From NCBI GenBank assembly GCA_035222895.1, contig JAVYIG010002090.1, positions 186,001-250,000 of the forward strand: a DNA stretch of 64,000 nucleotides. Direction: 5' to 3'. The notes under the pieces are model-generated. The model was not told the DNA's origin, ran no database searches, and saw only the letters and a program-made list of their open reading frames with translations. Numbering within the stretch: position 1 is the stretch's first letter; each line of letters opens with the position of its first letter. The position numbers were made by a program, and so were the translations under genes. Positions 21,190 to 30,700 of the stretch are shown here, in pieces. This DNA comes from Strongylocentrotus droebachiensis (taxonomy: Eukaryota; Echinodermata; Echinoidea; Camarodonta; Strongylocentrotidae).

Positions 21190-23750
21190 AATCAAACAGT
21201 TATTCTGGCACTTCTATTGCATTCGTGCATTAGCTCCCCATATTAAATTGCGACATAGGCTTTATGTATGTCAAAATACAGTGGTTTGTGTTTTCGTTTC
21301 TTGAAGCTGATGTATAAAACCATCTTGGCACTTGTCATCTCTGAAAGTGCTTCAGCTCACTTTTGATGACATTTAAAACAATTTTCTCAAGCCAAATTGA
21401 GCCGAGCCTAACTGTCAGTCTCTGGCTGTGACAGGAGCAGCTATAGTACAGGGATCATGGAGAGCAGTTGCACGTGTAGTCTGCATAGCCTCAGAGTTCA
21501 GACATCGACTGTTACTTTTAAGACCAACAAGGTTTTTTATTGGAAATAAGAAAGTCACAAGCAGGCTCTTACGCACAGGTCGAAGACACAAATATGAAAT
21601 GATTTGCGGATAGATCGAGCTCTTATTAGTTGCAGGCTTTGGATGGTTCAAAAGGTGGTCCTCTGTTTGTATAATACCCTTCTTTTTGAGGCACATCAAG
21701 GCTATGCTGCAAGTTCTGCATTCGAGCATTTGATTTGGGGCCTCAGAAGAAGCATGCATGTCGTGGTCCTGCGTGTAAGGTACGCCATTTTGTTTTGTTT
21801 TGTTAATGCTTGAGAATCCTGCTACCGCAAGATCCTCCCACTGGTGTTTATTTTGAATACTTCTGTCTTTTTGTCATAATGATATTGCGATTTATGTTTC
21901 AAGCTTCACCGTAAAGTGTAAGGCGCACAGTCTTTGACTTCCGACCAAGTGTCATTATTTAAAACAAATTAATACAGCCCTTATGGATCAAAATCAAACT
22001 TTCTGTACGAAGAAATTAAACAGTGTAGAATTCGAGAATAGTGACCTATTCTTTCCACTTCAAATTGCCAGTTTTTTGGCCGTAAGTCGATGTTTTCTTT
22101 CTTCTTTTTAATTTATCACTCTTCCCTCTTCCCACTTGACCGAAGGCCCGCGAGAGCGTAGGTCTGCGAGACCGAATGTGAAGACATTTCCGCGAGACTG
22201 AAGACTCGCGAGACCGCACGTGAAAATAATATGCCACAAGCAATTTATCTGGGCCGAATTTCGGCTGCGTGTGGTTGATAAAATACACATCAGTCCCATT
22301 CACAAGGCAATGAATACAACATTAAAGTGAGCCTAGTGCACACAGATTCATCATGACACTTTTTTTTGTATGCATCATTGCAGCTGAGGAAGTGTTGTTG
22401 TCATCAATGTTACCGATGTAAAATGTGCCCTAATGCTTTTGGTGATAACGGTTTGTTTCTTTAGACAATCAATAATCATATGAACTAATTTTGCTAATAT
22501 AAGGACTTATTCTTTAGAGTAAGACAATAGTTAACAAAATGTAATGGTTTAAATCCAGGACAGGTCTTTGTATTTATTGTGAAGGTACTGTTTTATGTAT
22601 TAATATCACTACATCAAGTCTCTGATCATGCTACTTACCTAGTAATTTCTATTTTACGACCTGTTGCGATTTGCGAACTATTAAAATAGAGCATTATCTC
22701 ATTTAAATATTCCACCATCAATTTAGTTATGCGGAGGTGGGGAGACTGAATCCGTAACAAATCTACCTGGAAATCTTCTGAAGGAGTTACAAGAATAGTC
22801 ATATGGTGTAATGGAAAAGCCTCAACCAAAGTTCTACACTTTACATAAGGGGATCGAGATAGAGAGAGAGAGGGGGGTGGGGGTAAGTCTGGAACGGAAT
22901 TGTGGTCAAAATTCGTCAACTTGTCATCACAATGATGGTGTGATTTTTCATAATTGACAAGTGAGTAATTTGTTTTCAGAATCCATATTTTTCATTCCAA
23001 GGTTTTCATTTTATATAACCAATTCATGTTCTTTTGTATTTTGCTCCAAATTTACAAGCCCGAATCATTCCATAATGTGCATCGTAAACGATGACATGCC
23101 TAGAGGCAGATACAAATATATGTTTTAATTATTAGATAAAGGGATCATAAGCACCAAGTTTTACGCTCACACGAATGATAACCAAAAGCTAATTGAGTGC
23201 GTGCAAGCATATGCACTGTAGGTCGTATAACTGCACACATATGGTTGTCGGTCTCGGGGGCGACCCAGGCGCGTCGAGGGGTCATGGGAGGTACATGCAA
23301 CGTCCCCTTGAGCCTATAAAACAGCCAATCCTCTCATAGCAGCCGATATATCTATACTATTCACTTGAATTTGATCGTGATGGTATGATGGGGGAAGTGT
23401 GTACACCTGGATTAGATAGGAGATAAGGCAGGATATACAATGAGATATAGATTATATGGTTCCAGGAAACATTATTGAGTGATTTAAAACGAAATGGAAG
23501 GATGTCTGGTCATAATATGCGAATTACTCCATGAACTGTACCTTTAACAACAATGAAAAACAAGTAATAATCGGGGGGAGCGGGTATTAACCTGATAATA
23601 AGGAACTTTGGCTCGTCTTTATGGGCGATATACCTCCGCTATCTATCACCATACGACACGGGTGGATATGGATGGGGGCACACCATTCCTTTGTCCCCTT
23701 TTAAACCAGGTATCTTAAGTGTGCAAGTCCATAATGCGTCTCCACCAATT
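21190..23750. other. Non-coding stretch, little recognised
   Basis: No convincing exon. There is a GA-repeat (GAGAGAGAGAGG) near 22862 and a TATAAA-containing patch near 23318 whose significance I cannot support. Short open frames around 21415-21813 and 22046-22303 resemble nothing I know. Confidence 0.4.
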
Positions 23751-23758
23751 AGGCGCCA

Positions 23759-23810
23759 ACCCCCCCCCCCCCCCCCTTTCCCCCAATCTCTCTCTCTCTC
23801 TCTCTCTTTT
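23759..23810 (+). repeat. Poly-C tract followed by (CT)n
   Basis: A C run from about 23760 to 23776 is followed by a CT dinucleotide repeat to about 23808. Confidence 0.85.
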
Positions 23811-24004
23811 ATTTTTAGGTTATAAGGTATGGTTTCTTTTTCTTTAATCAAATTCTGGCACTTTATTATTAAACATGCAATGTTACGTAATATTTACATT
23901 TTTCTTCATACCTCTCACTTTCTGGACCGATCTGGGCAAGACCGATCCAGTGAATCGCGCCAGAGGTAAGGTTCGTTAATGTTCACACGTAAAGATAAAG
24001 TTGA

Positions 24005-24190
24005 GTTCTGGTCATGCGATTGCATTCTGAAAGAAACTTTGTGGAATCGATCAGAAAAGGTCGATGTTCTAGCATATAAATATTGGTGTGTACTGCAAGG
24101 TTCTGGAATCATCAAACTGGTAAGAAATTTGGCCCAGTATTGGTAAATTTACTGGCACTGTACAAAGAAATATGTATACGGGACTATTCG
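24005..24190 (-). repeat. Dispersed repeat family X, inverted partial copy
   Basis: The reverse complement matches the second half of 3555-3937 and of 54949-55321, from the GCATGACCAGAAC end to the AGTCCC.TATACAT stretch. No coding capacity. Confidence 0.75.
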
Positions 24191-24394
24191 AACATCTGGC
24201 ATAACAATCCGTCTCGGTTTTTATGATGTTACATGCCATATTTAGAATATTAAGACATTTGAAGAGCCATGCTTTTCAGGAATGTTCTTCCACACTTGCA
24301 TAATACAATGAATACGCTCACAAATTATTTGGCACCTCTTCCCAGAACTCAACCTTCTCTTTAACGAGCTAGACCGCTCTTTTTGCGTATCTGG

Positions 24395-24655
24395 ACAATT
24401 AACCCATGGACAATTACCCCCGGAAAAACTCCCCCCCCCCCGGACAGTTACCCCCGGAAAATAACGCCCGAGGGGAAACATCTCCCGGGGGACAATTACC
24501 CCCGGAAAATTACACCCATGGACCTCCCATGAAAAATTACCCCCACCCCTAAAACTTAACCCCTATGACAATTAGCTCCCCCCACCCCCCCCCCCCCCGC
24601 CCCCGGACAACCAAGGACAACCCTCCCGAGGAGAATTACCCCCCCCCCCCCCATT
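24395..24655. repeat. GGACAATTACCCC-type degenerate cluster
   Basis: Roughly ten GGACAATTACCCCC-like units with long C runs (24429, 24582, 24640). It is the opposite-strand form of the clusters at 1155 and 5905. Confidence 0.65.
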
Positions 24656-24659
24656 GATA

Positions 24660-25810
24660 GGTGTCAGTGGAAGCTCCTTGTTAAAGTAACGCATAGGCTT
24701 TATGACATGGTGTGCATCATAGCAAGTCTAGATAAGGTAGATATACAGAATCTATCCGTGTATGCAGGGGTATGATCTCCCTGGTGTATGTGCCTCCACC
24801 CCCTTTTTGGCTAGTGTTCTGGACAGCTATGTTCGGATCAGCTCCTATCCAAAACGTTAAAGTGAGGCATAAACAGGGGTTCTCAAACTGTTTCTTGGAC
24901 GGTCCAGATATGATTTCTATGAAAGCTCTATGATCCGAAACATGTGATGCCATTTGCCAGAAAATTCTTCTGGTCGATCGTATACTGGAAAGCCGGGCAC
25001 GACTCAAACATTGCTCAATTTTATTTCAGACTTAGACAGTAGACAATCTACTCCTAAATTTTAAAGTAATGGCTTAAAATAATAAGGCTAGTTTTAGGTC
25101 TATATCTGATCCAAAAAAGAACTGCTACAGTTTAAAAAAAAAACAGAGCCGCCAGCGCTTGCACGTGTTTATTTGGATGAATTGCAAAGGGGAGACAAAA
25201 ATCATACGATTTGTCGCACAGTACCAGATTATGAACTTTAACTTTCAAAGTTCGCGAATAACAATTAATACTGCAATTAAGAGGAATTGGGTTAAACTAT
25301 ACATTTCTCAACGGCGGTTCCAGGATTTTTCAAGAGGGGGGGGGGGGGGTCGGAGGCAACGATTGCGCGCTAGCCCTACTGGATTGGGTCAAGAGGCAGA
25401 CCACGGATACAGAACACATATATTTATATATAAACTATTTATTGGGGCTTATTTTGCTTTCTAACGGATCCGTACAACAGGAGATTCACGGGGCTGGCAG
25501 GGTCCTTGCTAGGGGTTCTAGAGCAGAGTCCCAGGACGCTCTCGAGTTTGGCAATTCAGCAACATTTAAGATAGCCGTCGCGTGAGTGATAAAAACTTTA
25601 ATCCATCCCTTAAAATTTAAATATGCTGTGCTCATTGAGGCATTCCATCTCTTGCAGTGATGATGCCCACATAATTGGCCCATATTCACAAAAGAGGTTT
25701 AAACCTTGGTCTCAAAAACCTAGTAGGGGATTTTAATAAACCCTTCCTTTGTGAATTCGGGCTAATAAGTTTGGAACTCACTTCTGGTCAAGAATGGCAG
25801 AAGAATCCGT
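24660..25810. other. Non-coding stretch with possible transposon ends
   Basis: No gene. Near 25310 the sequence CGGCGGTTCCAGGATTTTTC followed by a G run resembles one end of a hAT element, but no second end was found. At 25679-25768 there is a small element described separately. Confidence 0.4.
25676..25768. mobile_element. Small MITE with CCCGAATTCACAAAG-type ends
   Basis: The right end, inverted, reads AGCCCGAATTCACAAAGGA, and the left end reads GGCCCATATTCACAAAAGA, so they are imperfect inverted repeats about 90 bases apart. The same terminal sequence bounds the palindromic array at 43889-44694, indicating one family. Confidence 0.6.
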
Positions 25811-26571
25811 CGGTGTGCCCACGCCTTGAGCCATAATGCGTGGCCGTACAGAGGATTTGTTTTATGTTGGGGACCGGGGTAAAATGTAATGAATTATTGA
25901 TAATTTCTTCAATCAATCAATCAATCGATCAGGTTCATCCAGACGTTGGTAACACCCTCCTAATAACATTTCCATTCTCTTCTGTCTCTATAGCTGTCAT
26001 AGTCCAAGCGGCCGTTCCCATGTATGATGTTAGGTCATCTCTCCATCTTCTCTTCTGCCTTCCTCTTCTTTTCTTTCCCATCCTTGGTGGCCATTCTGTT
26101 AAACGATTTGTCCATCTATTGTCCTGACGTCTTGCTACATGCCCAGTCCATCTTCACTTTGATTCTCTGACTTTCTCCATGATGTCTTTAACCTTTGTTT
26201 TCTGTCGTATGACTTTATGATTGATTTTGTCTCGCAGAGAAAATGCGACATCTTTCTCTCCATAGCTCGTTGAGTAGTCAGAAGCTTCTGTTCTAGATCC
26301 GTTGTCAATGACCATGTTTCTGACCCATATGTCATAGTTGTTAGAAGGCATTGGTTGAACATTCTTTTTCTTAGTGACATGGGTATAATTTCTTGTATTT
26401 TTTGTAATATTTCTATTTGTGGGAACTGCCCCCTACCCTAGCCCCCGCTGCGTACAGTCATGGTTCAGTGGCAAAGCAATGGCCTTGTAATTGTGAGGCC
26501 CAATGATCAAAACTGTATCGACGTGCTTTATTAGTGCCCTTTTATGAGGCATTATTCCTCATTACTGTCAT
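25811..26571 (+). mobile_element. tRNA-related SINE-like repeat, interrupted by an RTE tail
   Basis: The + strand relative of 9180-9472: GTGCCCACGCCTTGAGCC near 25815, then a GGGGACCGGGGTAAAATG stretch, the RTE insertion, and the tRNA-like part with TGGTTCAGTGGCAAAG at about 26461 and the B-box-like GATCAAAACTG near 26505. It ends at TA (26572), where a mariner-type MITE was inserted. Confidence 0.65.
25910..26384 (-). mobile_element. 5'-truncated RTE-clade LINE, 3' end
   Basis: On the - strand it encodes the C-terminus of an RTE-type protein: FNQCLLTTMTYGSETWSL, TQRAMERKM, then in a shifted frame GHVARRQDNRW and KKRRGRQKRRWRDDL. It ends with TGAT repeats (25911-25931), the usual RTE tail. 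ATAATTTCTT is duplicated at 25900-25909 and 26385-26394. Homology crosses frames at about 26130-26150, so the fragment is dead. Confidence 0.85.
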
Positions 26572-26573
26572 TA

Positions 26574-27016
26574 GGGACTTTTAGAAATGCACGTCAAGAG
26601 CTTTGACTGCAACGTGTGACGTCATTTTAAGGCACTGCGCCTGCGTCACGTGGTCTCAGTCGGCGATCGAGAATGCGTCAACCTTGATTTTCCTAAATCT
26701 AGTACATGCAATACATACATACATATTGACATTTATAAAGCGCCTTTGCATGCTGAAATGTGTAGAACAGGTGTCACATGCACCTGTTCTACACATATTT
26801 ACATATTAGCAGTGAAGGGATGTTCTTTTGTTGAGGGTAGAATGAGGAATGTCCTCTTTCTTTGTCCGTGATGTTTATTGTGTTACTTCCTGCATGCATA
26901 TCGTCGAGTGCAATCTAAAAGATTTCTAATTGTAGCCAACATGGGCAGTTAAGTACGTTGATACGCATGATCAGTCGGCGTTCGTCGTGTTCTCGTTCAC
27001 TCATTCTAAAAGTCCC
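26574..27016 (+). mobile_element. 443-bp TA-flanked MITE, copy 1
   Basis: The ends are GGGACTTTTAGAA and its inverse TTCTAAAAGTCCC, flanked by TA on both sides, as in Tc1/mariner insertions. The interior has a perfect hairpin (16-bp arms beginning ATGTGTAGAACAGGTG near 26756), a CRE, an E-box and a phrase TTTATAAAGCGCCTTT. It inserted at a TA in the SINE-like repeat just upstream. No coding capacity. Confidence 0.88.
26617..26652. promoter_or_regulatory. CRE (TGACGTCA) and E-box (CACGTG) in MITE copy 1
   Basis: A perfect palindromic CRE at 26617-26624 and a perfect CACGTG at 26647-26652, about 0.9 kb upstream of the transporter start codon. These are consensus sites for CREB/ATF and bHLH factors. 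That they act on the gene is inference. Confidence 0.45.
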
Positions 27017-27021
27017 TATTA

Positions 27022-27464
27022 GGGACTTTTAGAAATGCACGTCAAGAGCTTTGACTGCAACGTGTGACGTCATTTTAAGGCACTGCGCCTGCGTCACGTG
27101 GTCTCAGTCGGCGATCGAGAATGCGTCAACCTTGATTTTCCTAAATCTAGTACATGCAATACATACATACATATTGACATTTATAAAGCGCCTTTACATG
27201 CTGAAATGTGTAGAACAGGTGTCACATGCACCTGTTCTACACATATTTACATATTAGCAGTGAAGGGATGTTCTTTTGTTGAGGGTAGAATGAGGAATGT
27301 CCTCTTTCTTTGTCCGTGATGTTTATTGTGTTACTTCCTGCATGCATATCGTCGAGTGCAATCTAAAAGATTTCTAATTGTAGCCAACATGGGCAGTTAA
27401 GTACGTTGACACGCATGATCAGTCGGCGTTCGTCGTGTTCTCGTTCACTCATTCTAAAAGTCCC
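27022..27464 (+). mobile_element. 443-bp TA-flanked MITE, copy 2
   Basis: Head-to-tail neighbour of copy 1 at a period of 448, with only about two differences seen (in the GCATGC/ACATGC and GTTGATA/GTTGACA stretches). It has the same ends and TA flanks (27020-27021, 27465-27466). It ends 112 bases before the transporter start codon, so it occupies the expected 5' UTR/promoter-proximal zone. Confidence 0.88.
27065..27100. promoter_or_regulatory. CRE and E-box in MITE copy 2
   Basis: TGACGTCA at 27065-27072 and CACGTG at 27095-27100, about 0.5 kb upstream of the transporter start codon and 448 bases from the identical pair in copy 1. Confidence 0.5.
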
Positions 27465-27576
27465 TACTGACAATTTATCTACTCGCCTGTAGAACCAAAG
27501 ATATCCTCCTTGGTAGAACATAAACAGATGACAACTAGAGGCCAGACATCATCAATTTCTTCCATGAGTGACGACG

Positions 27577-27727
27577 ATGACGACGTCGTGGTTGCAGCAA
27601 CACTGGGGCTGGGTGGTCACAGGTGCGACCTGCATCGCCTTCTTCTTCAGCTATGGTTTCATTCTCTCCTTCAGTATCCTCTTCGTCACGTTCCAACGGG
27701 AGTTCGGAAGCAGCGCAACCGCGACGG
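27577..27727 (+). CDS. Transporter exon 1 (residues 1-50, helix 1)
   Basis: Begins MTTSWLQQHWGWVVTGAT, then a hydrophobic helix (CIAFFFSYGFILSFSILF) and FQREFGSSATATG. The WGWVV block matches the conserved start of SLC16 helix 1, though the usual DGG before it is replaced by QQH. The donor is GGTAAGC at 27728, phase 1. An overlapping frame from 27510 is open but lacks family similarity. Confidence 0.88.
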
Positions 27728-30700
27728 GTAAGCATTATGTTATATGAGAGATTGGTTTATTTATGTCGCATATTAATAGACAGGGTTTACTTTATTCGCT
27801 AAAATCCGGACGCGTCTTAATTATAAAAAAGTTTGCGATTGATCCCGATTAATCGCTAGTCCTCCCATCAAACTCATACTGTCCACTCTAATCTAATCCA
27901 AAATGTATTTGGCATAGCATAGACATGAAAATCACATCTCTAAGATGAATATTTCATGATGGTTATTTAAATGGTATTGACGGTCATCTTGGACGCCAAT
28001 TTGAAAACAAGCACTTTCCGGGGGTCCTATTTTCTTAGATGTTTAGTATGTCGTTGCTGATGTCAAACACGTACTACAGTTAACCACTGAAAAACCTTTT
28101 GTTGCAATGTTTGGGCTCAAACTGTGATATGGCTATGGAGCGTGCATGTCTGCGCAGCGCCCTTGTCTGCACGTACCCGCATATAACTGCATAATTGTAA
28201 TTGAAACACTCAGTGCATCTTTATCACAGCGTCGCATATTCGTGCGAATCAACACGAGTAAAACATATTGAGAAATATCTAGTTGCAATGACGACCCTTT
28301 GTCATTGCCTTGTTTTCGTTCACATTCTGCCCCATTAATATACTTTTCCTTATCCTCGTCCGAAAATCGCATTCGTTTTGCACATAGTGCTTGTTATTCC
28401 TATAGTTAGGTGCTTTTCTCATGTCCTTTTCCTTTCAAATTTCGTAGGCATCATCTCTAGCATCTCATTCAGGTCCATTTGAAGGTCTTTCTATCTTCCT
28501 TCCTATCTCCACTATCCTAGATCCTAACAATTTCTAACAAATTCCTCTAGATAGTCTAAGAGATGTTCTTTCATCTGCGACGTATGACTTGACCTTCAAA
28601 ATGCCATCTTCGTACTCAAAATTCAAATCTGAAACTGACTCCGTCAAAAATCTCTCAAATTCTTGAGAAATGGACCCCTAAATAATCTAAAACTGCCATA
28701 ACTTTCTCATATAATGTCCGTTTTGTATTAAAATCTCACAGTATGTTTGTCTCATAATTGCTGATAGCCATGCCCAATTTCACGCTCCAATGGCTTTGCA
28801 AAACATAAATAGCGCCCTCTAAAGTTCTGGAAATTGGCTTTCTCTCTGTGGCCGTATCTCCATTATGGCTTGGCAGACCCGTACACTTTTTTGGATTTAG
28901 ATACTTGAGGATATGCCCTTTTCAGCCATATACAAAATTATATACCCTATCACTGACCAACTTTGCGAAAATTGCCCTCCAAATTCGCCATTTTCAAGAA
29001 AATTCCGAAATAACTTCAACTTGCTCTAAAATGGCGATCTTTAACCTACGTCGTTGAAACTTGGCAGACACATGTATCGACATACGTGACAACTGTCTGC
29101 CAAGTTTAGTAAATTTTAATAACGTCAGCGCAAAGTTATCGCCAAAAATGATGAATTTGCTATGCATTACGTAATAGCGCCTTTTATGCGTGCAGTACAT
29201 TGCGTGCAGATGACAATGGTGTCAAACTGACCGCAATGAAGTGCCCTTTCGAATGATACCAAGTATGGTATATGTTTACACAGAAAATTGTGAGTAAATC
29301 GCATTTGAACAAGGGTCACTATACGAATTCCGCCCGATTATAACACTTATCGGCCATGACGTCATTTTTTCAGACTACTTTTCGCCCCCTAAACATCCTT
29401 TTTTTTCGTTGAAAATTTGCAATGACATTCCGAGATGCAATACGCAGGGCACCTCGTGGCCGGATTTTTAAAATTAGTCAAGGGGGCCATTTAAGACGCC
29501 ATTTTTTTTTTTTTTGTCCTTTAAATCTATTTTACATCACATGTTTCGATAGGATTATCATAGAAAAAAAGAGTAGTTTACAATAACAACCATGAAATTC
29601 TCTTTCCAATGATACCATATACGGCCCATAAAGAGACATAAAGAGAGTGAGAAAAAACAATTTAACTCCGGTCATAATACAGATCCTGTACGTTTTCCGC
29701 CCATGCATTACACGCATTGTCTATGGGGCAAATCGGGTTCACGCTTTTGACCCCTAGAACGATCTTGATTGCAATGACGAACGTGCAACTAATCCCATCT
29801 GTTTTTGCACGCAGTGCTTGCGAGCCCTTTCTAGGTTCTTTCCCCTATCCCAATTTCTTTCAAACATCGTAGGCATAGTCACTACCATCCCATCAAGGTC
29901 ACTATTGAGGCCTTTCTTTCGCCCTACCTGTCTCCAATATTACAGAAGCTAAGACTTCGTACAAATTGCTCTGGATAGTCCGAGAGAAGCTCTTTCGTTT
30001 GACACGTAGAAACACGGCGTCATTGCACGCACATCGTTGTGACACGATTGCATTTCTAGTTTAAGTATGTTATTCTCAAGCCTCGAAATTGAATTCCAAA
30101 CTGCGTGTAAAAATTGAATGCGCAGACGTGGGAATCTCCGCTTTTGTACTAGTCAAAATGACACTATTCTTTTGAAAATAACATTGTTCTTGTTTGAATT
30201 ATTTTCATTTTCTAGTCTAATTTTAGTTGGGTAGGCACAGCGCTTTCTATAAGATAAGATAAGATAAGATTTTATTCGTCTTTCTTTCAAATGACATACA
30301 GAGCATAACATTGGATCATAACACATTTACAAAGCAAAATAACAAATTATGATAATGATAAAAAACATAGCTAACTAAAAGAAAGACGAGGAGACCCTGG
30401 TAAAAGCAGAGCTTGTAATTATTAGGGTCCCCTCTGAGCCGGATAAAACATGATGAATAGATATTTATGACTACCTAAGAATACAATAGGGAAAAGGGGG
30501 TATAACAAAACAAGAAGTGTACACACACACAACAACAACAACAAAAAGAGAGACTAGACTAGACAAGACGGGAGAAAAGAGAAAATATGAGAAATAATAG
30601 AAGAATACAGCACATCGACAATAGGCACAGCACACAACGGGCACAAGACAACAGGGGGAGGGAATAAGAGGTTGACAATCTGAAAATATTCAGTTAGACA

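Noticed and set aside
21415-21813. Overlapping open frames that might be an exon
   Set aside because: No splice-site-bounded segment with recognisable protein family was found on either strand.
23300-23345. TATA-box promoter
   Set aside because: CCTATAAAACAG resembles a TATA box, but no gene follows that I can support.
26745-26800. microRNA precursor hairpin in the MITE (repeated in copy 2)
   Set aside because: The perfect stem is only 16 bp with a 7-base loop, too short for a normal pre-miRNA; it is best explained as MITE structure.
27510-27731. Alternative 73-aa start for the transporter gene
   Set aside because: It is in a different frame from the WGWVV-containing transporter exon and gives no transporter-like sequence.
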